Assembly: GCF_019722725.1 (NCBI RefSeq)
Contig: NZ_CP077941.1
Coordinates: 2,480,001-2,544,000 of the forward strand
From: Vreelandella profundi
GTDB taxonomy: Bacteria; Pseudomonadota; Gammaproteobacteria; Pseudomonadales; Halomonadaceae
DNA: 64,000 nt
Direction of reading: 5' to 3'
Shown here: piece after piece, positions 32,079-40,980 of the stretch
Layout: every line of letters starts with the position of its first letter
Numbering within the stretch: the stretch's first letter is position 1
The notes under the pieces: model-generated
Database searches by the model: none
What the model was told of the DNA's origin: nothing
What the model saw: only the letters and a program-made list of their open reading frames with translations
Translations under genes and position numbers: made by a program

Positions 32079-32244
32079 GACACTTTCCCTATAGCTGCGT
32101 AAGTCATCACTTTAGCACGATGCACTCGGCTTCTAACGACACACGAACTTATAGTCTAAAATAAAGTCTTCATAGACAGGGCATTAAGGTACCTAGCGTA
32201 CGGATGTGTTTTGCCATAGCGATTGCGGGCTAAAGGAGCAAGCG

Positions 32245-32511
32245 ATGAGTGTCGTTCATGTCAGTGAAGAAGAGCTGCACGATAAAATAGGCAAGTGTAT
32301 TGCTGGGGAACGGCTACTGATTGAGCAGAATGGTAATCGGTTCAGTGCCCGAATACAGCACGCTACGACGGCGGGCGTGAAAGTGATTCCAGACACTGAA
32401 ATCAAGAATAGCCACACGTCATCCGGCGATGTAGAAGGGATGACAGTGGCCTATAAAGATATACTTGAGCTTGAGGTAAAAGGCGTGGTTTACAGCCGTT
32501 TATTAGATTAA
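32245..32511 (+). CDS. Small hypothetical protein (88 residues)
   Basis: Starts at the ATG at 32245 with AAAGGAG eight bases upstream. The product has no signal or membrane segment. Its N-terminus (SVVHVSEEELHDKIGKCIAG followed by ERLLIEQNGNRFSARI) shows a beta-helix-beta pattern distantly like Phd/YefM antitoxins, but no toxin gene adjoins it and the match is weak. A strong hairpin follows the stop. Probably a real gene, function unknown. Confidence 0.6.
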   Translation: MSVVHVSEEELHDKIGKCIAGERLLIEQNGNRFSARIQHATTAGVKVIPDTEIKNSHTSSGDVEGMTVAYKDILELEVKGVVYSRLLD

Positions 32512-32519
32512 TACGCGCC

Positions 32520-32555
32520 CCTGCCCGCCTTGAACTCACCATCAAGGCGGGCAGG
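32520..32555. terminator. Perfect 14-base-pair hairpin between convergent genes
   Basis: CCTGCCCGCCTTGA and TCAAGGCGGGCAGG flank an 8-base loop, 8 bases after the small gene's stop and about 40 before the end of the convergent dehydrogenase gene. There is no T run; it probably limits read-through in both directions. Confidence 0.6.
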
Positions 32556-32595
32556 CCGTCTAGCGAGCATTAATGTTTTGAAACATCAGCATGTC

Positions 32596-33603
32596 TTAAA
32601 ACGTCAGGCAAATTTTCCCAAAGTGCTTACCTGATTCCTGATGCCGAAAGGCGTCTGCGATGTCGGCCAGCGGAAACTCGCGATCAATGACCGGGTGCAT
32701 ATCCAGGGTTTCCAACGCGCGAATCATCTCAATTTGATGCCGACGACTGCCTACTATCAGCCCTTTAAGATTGGCTTGCTTGGCCATTAACTTGGCGGTC
32801 GGCACCTCACCTTCACGGCCGGTCAAGATACCAATCAGTGCGATCTTGCCACCAATTTTTACCGCGTCAATCGACTGAGCCAGCGTGCCGGCACCACCCA
32901 CTTCAACAATATGATCAACGCCTTCGCCGTTGGTGAGCTCTTTAACGCGCTTACCCCAATCCGGCGTCTCTTTATAGTTGATAGTGTACTCAGCGCCCAT
33001 TTCCTTCAGCCGTGCCAGTTTTTCGTTGGACGATGAGGTCGCAATGACCCGCGCGCCCATCATGCGCGCAAACTGCAGGGCAAAGATTGATACCCCGCCG
33101 GTGCCCAGCACCAGCACGCTATCACCCGCCTTGATATTGCCATCGACCACCAGTGCCCGCCAAGCGGTTAAGCCTGCGGTGGTCAAAGTAGCCGATTCAG
33201 CATGGCTGTAGCCCTTAGGCTGGTGAGTAAACCACTCGAATGGGCGTACAACCTGCTCACGCGCATAGCCGTCCACGCCGTCACCCGGCGTCGTACGGAA
33301 ATCGCCGACGCGCGCAGGGCCTTCCAGCCAATGAGGAAAGAAGGTAGACACAACGTGATCACCCACGGCGAACTCAGTCACGCCCTCGCCCACCGCCTCA
33401 ACAACACCCGCGCCATCTGACATGGGGATACGCTGATCTTCCGTCGGGATCATCCCGGCGACCACGGCGTAGTCGTGGAAATTCAGCGAGCTTGCGTGCA
33501 GGCGTACGCGAATCTCACCGGCCACCGGCTCACCGGGCGCCTCCATCTGCTGTAGGCTGAGATTATCTAACCCACCGGGCTGCTGCAGTGTAATGACTTG
33601 CAT
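32596..33603 (-). CDS. Zinc-free MDR oxidoreductase (quinone reductase/alcohol dehydrogenase-like)
   Basis: 335 residues of the medium-chain dehydrogenase family. It has HASSLNFHDYAVVAGMIP in place of the catalytic zinc site, lacks the structural-zinc cysteines, and carries the NAD(P)-binding motif VLVLGTGGVSIFALQFAR. This pattern fits quinone oxidoreductase-like enzymes rather than true zinc alcohol dehydrogenases. Substrate unknown. Single gene, downstream of nothing obvious on its strand. Confidence 0.85.
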   Translation of the reverse strand: MQVITLQQPGGLDNLSLQQMEAPGEPVAGEIRVRLHASSLNFHDYAVVAGMIPTEDQRIPMSDGAGVVEAVGEGVTEFAVGDHVVSTFFPHWLEGPARVGDFRTTPGDGVDGYAREQVVRPFEWFTHQPKGYSHAESATLTTAGLTAWRALVVDGNIKAGDSVLVLGTGGVSIFALQFARMMGARVIATSSSNEKLARLKEMGAEYTINYKETPDWGKRVKELTNGEGVDHIVEVGGAGTLAQSIDAVKIGGKIALIGILTGREGEVPTAKLMAKQANLKGLIVGSRRHQIEMIRALETLDMHPVIDREFPLADIADAFRHQESGKHFGKICLTF

Positions 33604-33655
33604 CGTCTACCTCTCTCGCAGCGCTCGCTGCTAGTGATTTGATGTAAAGGACACG

Positions 33656-35542
33656 TTAAGACGCATCACTTTCCGACACGTCTAAGCCTAAAAAGCCACC
33701 GGACTGACGCTGCCATAGGCTTGCATAGATGCCGTCTTGCTCCAGGAGTTCCTGGTGCGTGCCGGTTTCGACAATGCGCCCTTCGTCCACAACGATCAAT
33801 CGATCAAGCATGGCAATCGTGGAAAGGCGGTGGGCAATGGCGATAACCGTTTTACCTTCCATCAGCGTATCCAGCTGCTCTTGAATGGCAGCCTCTACCT
33901 CTGAGTCCAATGCAGAGGTTGCCTCGTCGAGCACGAGAATCGGCGCATTTTTAAGCAGCACTCGAGCAATAGCAATCCGTTGGCGCTGGCCCCCTGACAG
34001 CTTAACGCCCCGCTCGCCTACGTGGGCATCTAGCCCTCGCCGCCCTGTCGGATCGACAAGCTGATCGATAAAGGAATCGGCATGGGCGCGGCATACCGCG
34101 TTCCAAACGTCTTCATCGTTGGCCTGCGGACTGCCGTAGCGAATATTGTCGCGCAGCGAGCGGTGAAGCAGCGAAGTGTCCTGCGTCACCATGCCGATCT
34201 GATGGCGCAACGACGTCTGGGTGACGTGGGCAATATCCTGCCCATCAATTAAAATGCGCCCGCTCTGTATGTCATAAAAACGCAGCAGCAGGTTAGCAAG
34301 CGTTGACTTACCCGCACCGGAGCGGCCAATCAGGCCAATTTTTTCACCCGGGGCAATGGTGAGATTGAGCCCATCAAACACGGTTTTACTTTCACCTTTA
34401 GCTTGGTCGTAGCCAAACCGCATCGCCTCGAAGCGAATTTCCCCCTGGGGGACCAATAACGCCGGTGCATTAGGCGCGTCGCGCACCGTGGGCTCCTGGG
34501 CGATAGTGTTCATGCCATCTTGTACGGTACCGATATTTTCAAACAGCCCCGCCACTTCCCATAAAATCCAATCGGACATGAAGCGAATACGCATCACCAG
34601 CGCAATCGCGATCGTCAGCACCCCCAGGGAAATCGCCTCCATATACCAGGCACTGATAGCCATGGCCGCCGTGCCTACCAAAAGCGCCGTGTTCAGCAGC
34701 GTCAGCCCGACGCTCATAATCGTGACCAGGCGCATCTGGTCATGCACCGTCACCATAAAGCCTTCCATCGCATCACGCGCATAGCGCTGCTCGCGCTGAG
34801 TGTCGGCAAACAGTTTGATGGTCTGAATATTGCTGTAGCTGTCGACCACGCGGCCGGTCATTTGCGCGCGAGCATCGGCTTGAGCCATCGAAACGTCGCG
34901 CAGGCGGGGAACAAAGAAACGCATAATCGCCAAGTAGCCGACGAGCCAAAGGCCAAGCGGTATCAGCAGTAAAAGGTCCGCCCGGCCGAGCAAAAAGGCG
35001 GCGCCGGTGAAATACACGATGGCGTAGACCAGCAGGCCCATCACCTTAGTGACGGTTTCGCGGATCGCCAGCGCGGTTTGCATGACTTTCTGCGACACTC
35101 GCCCAGAAAACTCATCCTGATAAAACGCCAGACTTTGGCTGAGCATATGGCGATGCGAAAGCCAGCGACCAATCATCGGGTAGTTGCCGAAAATACTTTG
35201 ATGCGTTACCAGCGACTGCATCAGCACCAGCAGCGGCAAGCCGACCAGCATTAAAAGCCCTAAGCCTGCCAGCCATAGGCCATTTTCGGCCCAAAAGCCC
35301 GCTCGCTCAACGTTGCCCAGCCAATCCACTAGCTGGCCCATATAGCTGAAGAAAACCACTTCGGCGCCTGACACCAGCGCCGTAAACAGCGTCATTAACA
35401 GCAGCAGCGGCAACATTGGGCGCGAAAAATGCACGATAAAGGGCATTAAGCCTTTAGGCGGTGTTTTGACGTCGCCTTCAGGATAGGGATTAATCCGCGT
35501 TTCGAAGTAACGAAATAGCGGCTGTAAAACACGCGATAGCAT
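33656..35542 (-). CDS. ABC exporter, fused permease and ATPase
   Basis: 628 residues: a six-helix type IV exporter domain (residues ~45-340) and an ATPase domain with Walker A GLIGRSGAGKSTLANLL, Q-loop IGMVTQDTSLLHRSLRDNI, signature VKLSGGQRQRIAIARVLL, Walker B ILVLDEATSALD and the H-loop AHRLST. MsbA/MDR-like half transporters of this length homodimerise, or pair with a second half, to export lipids or drugs. No partner half lies next to it. Substrate unknown. Confidence 0.93.
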   Translation of the reverse strand: MLSRVLQPLFRYFETRINPYPEGDVKTPPKGLMPFIVHFSRPMLPLLLLMTLFTALVSGAEVVFFSYMGQLVDWLGNVERAGFWAENGLWLAGLGLLMLVGLPLLVLMQSLVTHQSIFGNYPMIGRWLSHRHMLSQSLAFYQDEFSGRVSQKVMQTALAIRETVTKVMGLLVYAIVYFTGAAFLLGRADLLLLIPLGLWLVGYLAIMRFFVPRLRDVSMAQADARAQMTGRVVDSYSNIQTIKLFADTQREQRYARDAMEGFMVTVHDQMRLVTIMSVGLTLLNTALLVGTAAMAISAWYMEAISLGVLTIAIALVMRIRFMSDWILWEVAGLFENIGTVQDGMNTIAQEPTVRDAPNAPALLVPQGEIRFEAMRFGYDQAKGESKTVFDGLNLTIAPGEKIGLIGRSGAGKSTLANLLLRFYDIQSGRILIDGQDIAHVTQTSLRHQIGMVTQDTSLLHRSLRDNIRYGSPQANDEDVWNAVCRAHADSFIDQLVDPTGRRGLDAHVGERGVKLSGGQRQRIAIARVLLKNAPILVLDEATSALDSEVEAAIQEQLDTLMEGKTVIAIAHRLSTIAMLDRLIVVDEGRIVETGTHQELLEQDGIYASLWQRQSGGFLGLDVSESDAS

Positions 35543-35617
35543 GGGTCTTCCTTACGTAACTAACGTTGGTTTAACGGTCTTTGGAATAGTTATTTATTAA
35601 CGTGTTTTGCTGATATT

Positions 35618-36658
35618 TTAAGAAGCGGATCGACGCATCAACCAGCGCGCCCAAAAGGGCGCGATGATCATTAGGGTCACCATTCTTAGCAGATGGTGGA
35701 ACGCCACGAACACCGGATCAATGTTGAGCGCGACGGCCAAAATCGCCATTTCACCTATTCCCCCCGGCGCCAGCGCCAACAGCGCCACATCGCGCCCTAC
35801 GCCCAATAGTTGATGAATCAGCTCCGCAAATAATGCCAGTACGACTAATGCTAATAGGGTTGCAATGCCCGACTGCCACAAATAGCGCCCTAGCAACTTG
35901 CGCGTCATGCCCTGAAAGCGCGAGCCAATAGCGCTGCCCAGCACCCAGAGCATTACATTCATGCCCCAGCCCGGTAACGCGAGACTGGCTATATCAAAAC
36001 CGGACAATAAAGCTGCCATTAGCAGCGGTGCCAGCAGCGCTGGGGTAGGGATGCGCAGAAAGCGACCTAGTGGCAACACAAGCGGTATCGTCAATAGCAT
36101 CCAGCCATGTTCTAAGCCGCTATTAACAGGGCCAACGCTCTCGCTGCCATCGCCAGAGGCCCAGAACAGTGGCGGTAAAAACAGAATCACCAGGATGATA
36201 CGCAGCGACTGCGCCACTGCGATACGCTGAGGATCGCCGCCGCATTTTTCACCCAATAATATCATCGCCGTCATGGCGCCGGGCGCAGCCCCAAACCACG
36301 CACTGACAGGATCAAATCCACAGCGCCGATACCAGGCGGCCGCCACTGCCGTAGACGCCGCGACTCCCAACAGCAGTAGCCCAGCGGAGACTGGCCAATC
36401 GCCCACCCGATGCGCCAACTGCGGCGTGACCTGGCTGCCCAGCACCATACCCATAATAGCTAAGAAAACATTGCGGATCGGCTCAGGCACTGCGACCTTC
36501 ACGCCTTGAGATGAGACCAGTAAATTGGCAATAAGCGGGCCAAGCATCCAGGCGAGGGGTAGCCCTGTCAGTTGGAAGGCGATGCCGCCGACCGCGCCAA
36601 CCGCTAACGATGCTGCCAGTCCTTTGACGCTCCCTGCATTTATCTGGATATCCTTCAC
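35618..36658 (-). CDS. AbrB family membrane protein
   Basis: 346 residues with about ten hydrophobic segments in two related halves (GGIAFQLTGLPLAWMLGPLIAN; LALAPGGIGEMAILAVALNID). This is the AbrB/AcrB-ammonia-monooxygenase-like family of predicted transporters, not the AbrB DNA-binding protein. No substrate is established. Gene direction is divergent from the riboswitch-controlled ribH. Confidence 0.85.
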   Translation of the reverse strand: MKDIQINAGSVKGLAASLAVGAVGGIAFQLTGLPLAWMLGPLIANLLVSSQGVKVAVPEPIRNVFLAIMGMVLGSQVTPQLAHRVGDWPVSAGLLLLGVAASTAVAAAWYRRCGFDPVSAWFGAAPGAMTAMILLGEKCGGDPQRIAVAQSLRIILVILFLPPLFWASGDGSESVGPVNSGLEHGWMLLTIPLVLPLGRFLRIPTPALLAPLLMAALLSGFDIASLALPGWGMNVMLWVLGSAIGSRFQGMTRKLLGRYLWQSGIATLLALVVLALFAELIHQLLGVGRDVALLALAPGGIGEMAILAVALNIDPVFVAFHHLLRMVTLMIIAPFWARWLMRRSAS

Positions 36659-36851
36659 GCCAACTCCCCTGGTTCCAAAACGTTACTCATCGCTACGCAA
36701 TTATTAACCTGCTAAGCGTAACCGTCAGTTTACCATCGACGAGACCATTTTGGGCTTCAGGGCCGCGCCTGAACCACCTTCTTACACCCGCTTAAGCGAA
36801 TACAAAACGTAATTTTTGGCGACGTCATCTACACACACGCAGCCGCACGCG

Positions 36852-36857
36852 TATAAT
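36852..36857 (+). promoter_or_regulatory. TATAAT -10 element before the FMN riboswitch
   Basis: A consensus TATAAT 26 bases before the conserved riboswitch start, which fits transcription starting just ahead of the aptamer. No convincing -35 was seen. Confidence 0.55.
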
Positions 36858-36882
36858 GCTCAGCTGCCATTAATGGCGAACT

Positions 36883-37044
36883 TTCTCAGGGCGGGGTGTA
36901 AGTCCCCACCGGTGGTAATGCCGCGTCAATCGTTATTGCGGATAAGCCCACGAGCGCTCAGCCAGCTAATAGCTTTTAGCGGCTGAGGTCAGCAGATTCG
37001 GTGAGATTCCGGAGCCGACGGTCATAGTCCGGATAAAAGAGAAG
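36883..37044 (+). ncRNA. FMN riboswitch (RFN element)
   Basis: The conserved RFN blocks occur in order: TTCTCAGGGCGGGGTG, AAGTCCCCACCGGTGGTAAT, GCCCACGAGCGCTC, GCAGATTCGGTGAGATTCCG, GAGCCGACGGTCATAGTCCG and the closing AAAAGAGAA. FMN binding normally lowers expression of the downstream gene by terminating transcription or hiding the ribosome site. About 105 bases separate it from the ribH start, including a CCTATT-ATT-AATAGG hairpin at 37071-37085 and AAAAGGA just before the ATG, so translational control is possible. Confidence 0.95.
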
Positions 37045-37148
37045 GTTTCCATGCTGTGCGTATGACAGTGCCTATTATTAATAGGCCTGGCCGTGTGCCG
37101 TTGGATTCCTAATGCCCTGATTCTGGTAAACCATCCAAAAGGATAACC

Positions 37149-37625
37149 ATGAATCAGACCCACGTTTCTTCATCACCTCGCATTGCTTTTATCGAAGCCT
37201 CCTGGCATCACGATATTGTCAGCCAAGCCCGAGACGCCTTTATTGCTCAGCTGTCGAGCCAGCATGGTTTTGCCGCAGAGCAAGTAGAGGTCTTCCAAGT
37301 AGCAGGCGCTTATGAAATTCCGTTGCAGGCAAAACTATTAGCCAAAACGAAGCGCTACGCGGCCATCGTCGGCGCGGGATTCGTAATTGATGGGGGTATC
37401 TACCGCCACGACTTCGTCGCTCAAGCCGTAGTCGAAGGTATGATGCACGCGCAGCTTGAAACTGAAATACCGATTCTTTCTGTTGTGCTGACGCCGCATC
37501 ATTTTCATGAACACGCCACCCATCACGACTTTTTTCACTCTCACTTTTGTGCCAAAGGAAAGGAAGCGGCTGATGCCGTGGTGATGACGCTCAACAATCA
37601 TCGCAAAATTCATGAGTTAACATAG
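37149..37625 (+). CDS. ribH: 6,7-dimethyl-8-ribityllumazine synthase, RibH2 type
   Basis: 158 residues. It condenses 5-amino-6-ribitylaminouracil with 3,4-dihydroxy-2-butanone 4-phosphate, the step before riboflavin synthase. Family marks: IEASWHHDIVSQARDAF, VAGAYEIPLQAKLLA, GAGFVIDGGIYRHDFVA (catalytic His) and the RibH2-like tail HHDFFHSHFCAKGKEAA. Type-II enzymes such as Brucella RibH2 form decamers rather than 60-mers. It stands alone under an FMN riboswitch, away from other rib genes, so it is probably an additional copy used when flavin is short. Confidence 0.93.
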   Translation: MNQTHVSSSPRIAFIEASWHHDIVSQARDAFIAQLSSQHGFAAEQVEVFQVAGAYEIPLQAKLLAKTKRYAAIVGAGFVIDGGIYRHDFVAQAVVEGMMHAQLETEIPILSVVLTPHHFHEHATHHDFFHSHFCAKGKEAADAVVMTLNNHRKIHELT

Positions 37626-37684
37626 ATCACACCCTTAAATCTTATGGGGCATGCTGAGAACAGCGGGCGGCCTAAATGACCGCT

Positions 37685-37700
37685 CGTCACGAAAGTGACG
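37685..37700. terminator. Hairpin with GAAA loop between convergent ribH and kinase genes
   Basis: CGTCAC-GAAA-GTGACG, a six-pair stem with a GNRA tetraloop, 60 bases after the ribH stop. No T run follows; a terminator role is likely but unproven. Confidence 0.4.
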
Positions 37701-37759
37701 TCAAAAGCGCTTTAATGGTATTGGTCATGTACGTCAGAAAACTAATGCGCTGGCTTCGA

Positions 37760-38665
37760 CTACCCATGGCTATTTTGATATATGAACCCATCAACTTCTT
37801 CCACCATCGGAATGCTACTGGCAGCACCGAGCTTTTGTACCGCCAGGGCAGCCGCCGCTGTTGCCCGCTGCAAGCACCGTGAGGGCATTAGGCCAGCTTG
37901 CCTCGCCGCAAGGAAGTAGCCTACAAAGGTATCGCCTGCGGCCGTTGTATCAATGGCCTTTACCTTTAAAGCCGGTTGAAAAAGGGTCTCGCTGCTGCGC
38001 TGATACCAAGCCCCCTCGCTACCCAGGGTAAGAACCACCTCGACATCGCCAAGCAACTCTTTACAACACTTTAGCAAATCCGCAGCGCTCGACTCGACCG
38101 GCACGTCTAATAAAGCGGCGGCCTCTGTACGATTAAAAAAAAGTAGCTCACATTGGTCTAGAGGCAGTGACGATACCTGCAAGGTCATTGGTGCAGGATT
38201 AAATATCACTTTGCAGCCGTGGCTCACTGCTAGTGGAATAAGCTGATCAAGCCCGTTACATTCGTTCTGAATAAGTATTGTATCGCCAGGCGCGGTTTGC
38301 GCAATCAGCGCCATCATTCTCTCCTGCGTAAAACCATGATTAGCGCCAGAGAATAAAAGAATAGCGTTTTCACCATATGAATCAATTTGAATAATGGCAT
38401 GCCCACTTGGCTCTGTAGTCAATTCAATATCTTTCACAACAACACCCGCAGACTCAAGCTCATGGGCTACCCAGGCATCTGTCGATGAAACCCGCCCCCA
38501 GTGGCTCACCGCTCCCTTGGCGCGAGCTATTGCCAGCGATTGATTGACGCCTTTTCCACCCAAGCCAACATTATATTGATTGCTTTCCAGCGTTTCGCCA
38601 GGGCGAACAAAATAGGGAACACGGTAACTATAATCAATATTAATAGAACCAAAATTAAAGATCAT
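37760..38665 (-). CDS. PfkB family sugar kinase (ribokinase-like)
   Basis: About 302 residues from the ATG at 38665 (AGAGGG upstream); a GTG two codons earlier is the alternative. PfkB signatures are intact: GGKGVNQSLAIARAKGA near the N-terminus and the catalytic DTTAAGDTFVGYFLAA near the C-terminus. The order after an RbsB/C/A-type importer mimics rbs operons, so it may phosphorylate a pentose. The locus also holds a DhaK-DhaL kinase and polyol genes, so the substrate could instead be a tetrulose or related sugar. It is the last gene of the minus-strand set. Confidence 0.88.
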   Translation of the reverse strand: MIFNFGSINIDYSYRVPYFVRPGETLESNQYNVGLGGKGVNQSLAIARAKGAVSHWGRVSSTDAWVAHELESAGVVVKDIELTTEPSGHAIIQIDSYGENAILLFSGANHGFTQERMMALIAQTAPGDTILIQNECNGLDQLIPLAVSHGCKVIFNPAPMTLQVSSLPLDQCELLFFNRTEAAALLDVPVESSAADLLKCCKELLGDVEVVLTLGSEGAWYQRSSETLFQPALKVKAIDTTAAGDTFVGYFLAARQAGLMPSRCLQRATAAAALAVQKLGAASSIPMVEEVDGFIYQNSHG

Positions 38666-38736
38666 TGACACACCCTCTTATTTAAAAAGCCAGCCAGCTT
38701 TAAAACTGACTGGCCCTTAAGCAAGATTTTTAACAC

Positions 38737-38837
38737 TTACTTTTCTATACCTACTTTTCTATACCTACTTTTCTATACCTACTTTTCTATACCTACTCTT
38801 CTAATGCTTAATCTTCCAACACCTATTCTTCCAACAC
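38737..38837. repeat. Tandem array of 14/15-base units growing from the binding-protein stop codon
   Basis: Read on the minus strand, the last 15 bases of the binding-protein gene (GTGTTGGAAGAATAG, 38837-38823) are followed by GTGTTGGAAGATTAA, GCATTAGAAGAGTAG and then four 14-base units GTATAGAAAAGTAG (the last ends AA). The 14-base units are almost identical to each other. Every early unit keeps a stop codon in register. The array fills most of the gap to the kinase gene. Confidence 0.9.
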
Positions 38838-39779
38838 AAAGGGAGAGGTATAGCTATCAACATTATCCGGCGTGATAAGGATACAATCATAAAGCTGCTT
38901 TTCACTATTTAGCCCTGTTTCACCTGTGTTGATGTAATGATCCGCAATTTTTACGGCATCTTCTGCAAATACGGCTACTGGCTGTAGAACGGTATAAGCC
39001 AACTCACCCGAGCGAACCGCATCAACAGCATCTGGCGAACCGTCAAAACCACCAACCAACACATCATCGAGCACCCCCTCCTGTTTTAGAGCGACAATTG
39101 CGCCTAAGGCCATTTCATCGTTACCGCTAATGACGCCTCTGATATCAGGATGTGAACGGAGCATGCTCTGCATTTTATTGCGCCCTTCGGTTCGGTCCCA
39201 ATTAGCGATATCAGACGCTGCCAGGGTAAGGTCAGGATACTGGCTAAGCACCGTCTCATAGCCATTGGACCTTGTCGCAGCATTGTTATCAGAAGGAGGC
39301 CCCTTTAATTCTATATAAGACCCCTCGCCGTCCAGTTGCATTGCCCACTCTTGCGCTCCTAACGCCGCTCCCTGTGCATTATTGGAAACCAGCTGCGCCT
39401 TGGCTAATCCCTGTTGATTAATCTCTGCGTTAATAATAAATACCGGGATTCCTGCATCAATTGCTCTTCGTACAGCGCCAATTGAGCCGTCCGCATTAGC
39501 AGGATCCAGAATGATGGCTTTAGCTCCATTAGTGATCGCCGTATCGACCTGATTGCTCTCAGTGTTGGTATCACCCACATGGGAACTTACATTTGCGTCA
39601 TAGCCCAACTCTTGTGCTGTACGTTCAGCAATTGTCCCTTCCGTTTGCCAATAGGGGTTTGACATATCATTGACAATAATTGAGATCAGCCCCTTATCCT
39701 GAGCAACGATAGAGCCGCTAAAGAGCATCGAGACACTGGCGAGTGCTGTAAAAAGTACTTTTTTACTTTTTGGAAGCAT
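38823..39779 (-). CDS. ABC transporter sugar-binding protein (RbsB-like)
   Basis: 318 residues with a signal peptide (KVLFTALASVSMLFSGSIVA, cleaved before QDKG) and the periplasmic-binding type-1 fold: SIIVNDMSNPYWQTEGTIAE, DTAITNGAKAIILDPANAD, RGVISGNDEMALGAIVAL and VGGFDGSPDAVDAVRSGEL. It captures a sugar or polyol for the permease/ATPase encoded upstream. Homologues bind ribose, erythritol, xylitol and similar compounds; the neighbouring dehydrogenase and kinase point to a polyol. Its last codons seed a tandem array. Confidence 0.93.
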   Translation of the reverse strand: MLPKSKKVLFTALASVSMLFSGSIVAQDKGLISIIVNDMSNPYWQTEGTIAERTAQELGYDANVSSHVGDTNTESNQVDTAITNGAKAIILDPANADGSIGAVRRAIDAGIPVFIINAEINQQGLAKAQLVSNNAQGAALGAQEWAMQLDGEGSYIELKGPPSDNNAATRSNGYETVLSQYPDLTLAASDIANWDRTEGRNKMQSMLRSHPDIRGVISGNDEMALGAIVALKQEGVLDDVLVGGFDGSPDAVDAVRSGELAYTVLQPVAVFAEDAVKIADHYINTGETGLNSEKQLYDCILITPDNVDSYTSPFVLEE

Positions 39780-39857
39780 GATTATTACCTCATCGTTATG
39801 ATTGTTAGTCTTTAAATAGATAGACCTGAGCAGGTCACACTTCTAAGCAATGCTACG

Positions 39858-40961
39858 TTAAGCAGCGCTTGCTCTAGAATCTTCGCGCTTAATTTCTGTC
39901 GCTTTCTCAGCTTTTTTCGAGGACTTATTTTTAGCACTGTATTGGACATTATTTAACATAACAGCGAAGACGATAACACTGCCCGTGAAGACCATCTGCC
40001 AGTATGCAGACACACCGATGATGACAAGACCATCGGCCAGAAAACCAATCACAAATGCGCCCAATAACGTATTGCGAACCGTGCCACGCCCTCCCATAAG
40101 CGAGGCTCCACCAATCACAACCGCAGCAATCGCTGTCAGCTCATAAGTAGTCCCTGCCGTAGGCCCAGCAGACGTCAACTGTGAGGCAAGCACAATTCCA
40201 GCCATGGCAGCACATACGCCAGAAATAATATAGACAGAAAGCTTAACGCGATTGACGGGCACTCCAGAAAGCTCTGCAGCACGCGCATTACCACCCGTAG
40301 AGTAAATCCACCGGCCAAAAGGCGTACGGCTGAGTGCCAACATGCAAACAATCGCGACACAAAAGAGAATCAAAACGCCTACCGGTATACCCAGTAATTT
40401 ATTAAACCCAAGCCATTCAAAGCCAGTATTACCTAATGCAGGATCACCACTTAAACTGTTAAACGTTAACCCATCCGTTAGCAATAGAGCGGCTCCGCGA
40501 GCAACATATAACATACCCAGCGTGGCCACAAAAGCAGGCACTTTGAAGTAGGCAACTAATACGCCATTGACAGCCCCTACTAGCCCGCCTAGTAAGCAGG
40601 TAAGTACCACTACAACCCAGACTGAAGGAAAGAAAGCCAAATCGAGCGCCTCAATCTCTACCCCTTCTAGCAACATACCCGCGAACACCCCGCAAAGTGC
40701 TAGCGTAGAGCCAACCGATAAATCGATACCGCCGGTCAGAATGACAAACAGCATGCCGATGCCTAGTAAGCCAAAAACCGCTACATGCGAAGACATGGTT
40801 AAAAAATTACCCGTTGAAAAATAAACAGGCGAGAGCATGGAAAACACAATAATGATGACGATTAATGCGAAAAAAGCCCTACCTTCCAGCAAAATCTTCA
40901 CAATATCGATACTGCCCTTTCCAACCTGCAACGCGTTATTGTTGTGATGAGACATAGCCAT
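39858..40961 (-). CDS. ABC transporter permease (RbsC-like)
   Basis: 367 residues with about ten membrane segments and the BPD_transp_2 signature: LLGIGMLFVILTGGIDLSVGS, VPAFVATLGMLYVARGAALL and TAIAAVVIGGASLMGGRGTV. It forms the homodimeric channel of the importer. It lies 20 bases after the ATPase gene and 78 before the binding-protein gene. Confidence 0.95.
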   Translation of the reverse strand: MAMSHHNNNALQVGKGSIDIVKILLEGRAFFALIVIIIVFSMLSPVYFSTGNFLTMSSHVAVFGLLGIGMLFVILTGGIDLSVGSTLALCGVFAGMLLEGVEIEALDLAFFPSVWVVVVLTCLLGGLVGAVNGVLVAYFKVPAFVATLGMLYVARGAALLLTDGLTFNSLSGDPALGNTGFEWLGFNKLLGIPVGVLILFCVAIVCMLALSRTPFGRWIYSTGGNARAAELSGVPVNRVKLSVYIISGVCAAMAGIVLASQLTSAGPTAGTTYELTAIAAVVIGGASLMGGRGTVRNTLLGAFVIGFLADGLVIIGVSAYWQMVFTGSVIVFAVMLNNVQYSAKNKSSKKAEKATEIKREDSRASAA

Positions 40962-40980
40962 TACCTATCCAATTAAATAA

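Noticed and set aside
37676..37882. 68-codon plus-strand frame after ribH
   Set aside because: It overlaps the convergent kinase gene, has no convincing ribosome site and no recognisable features.
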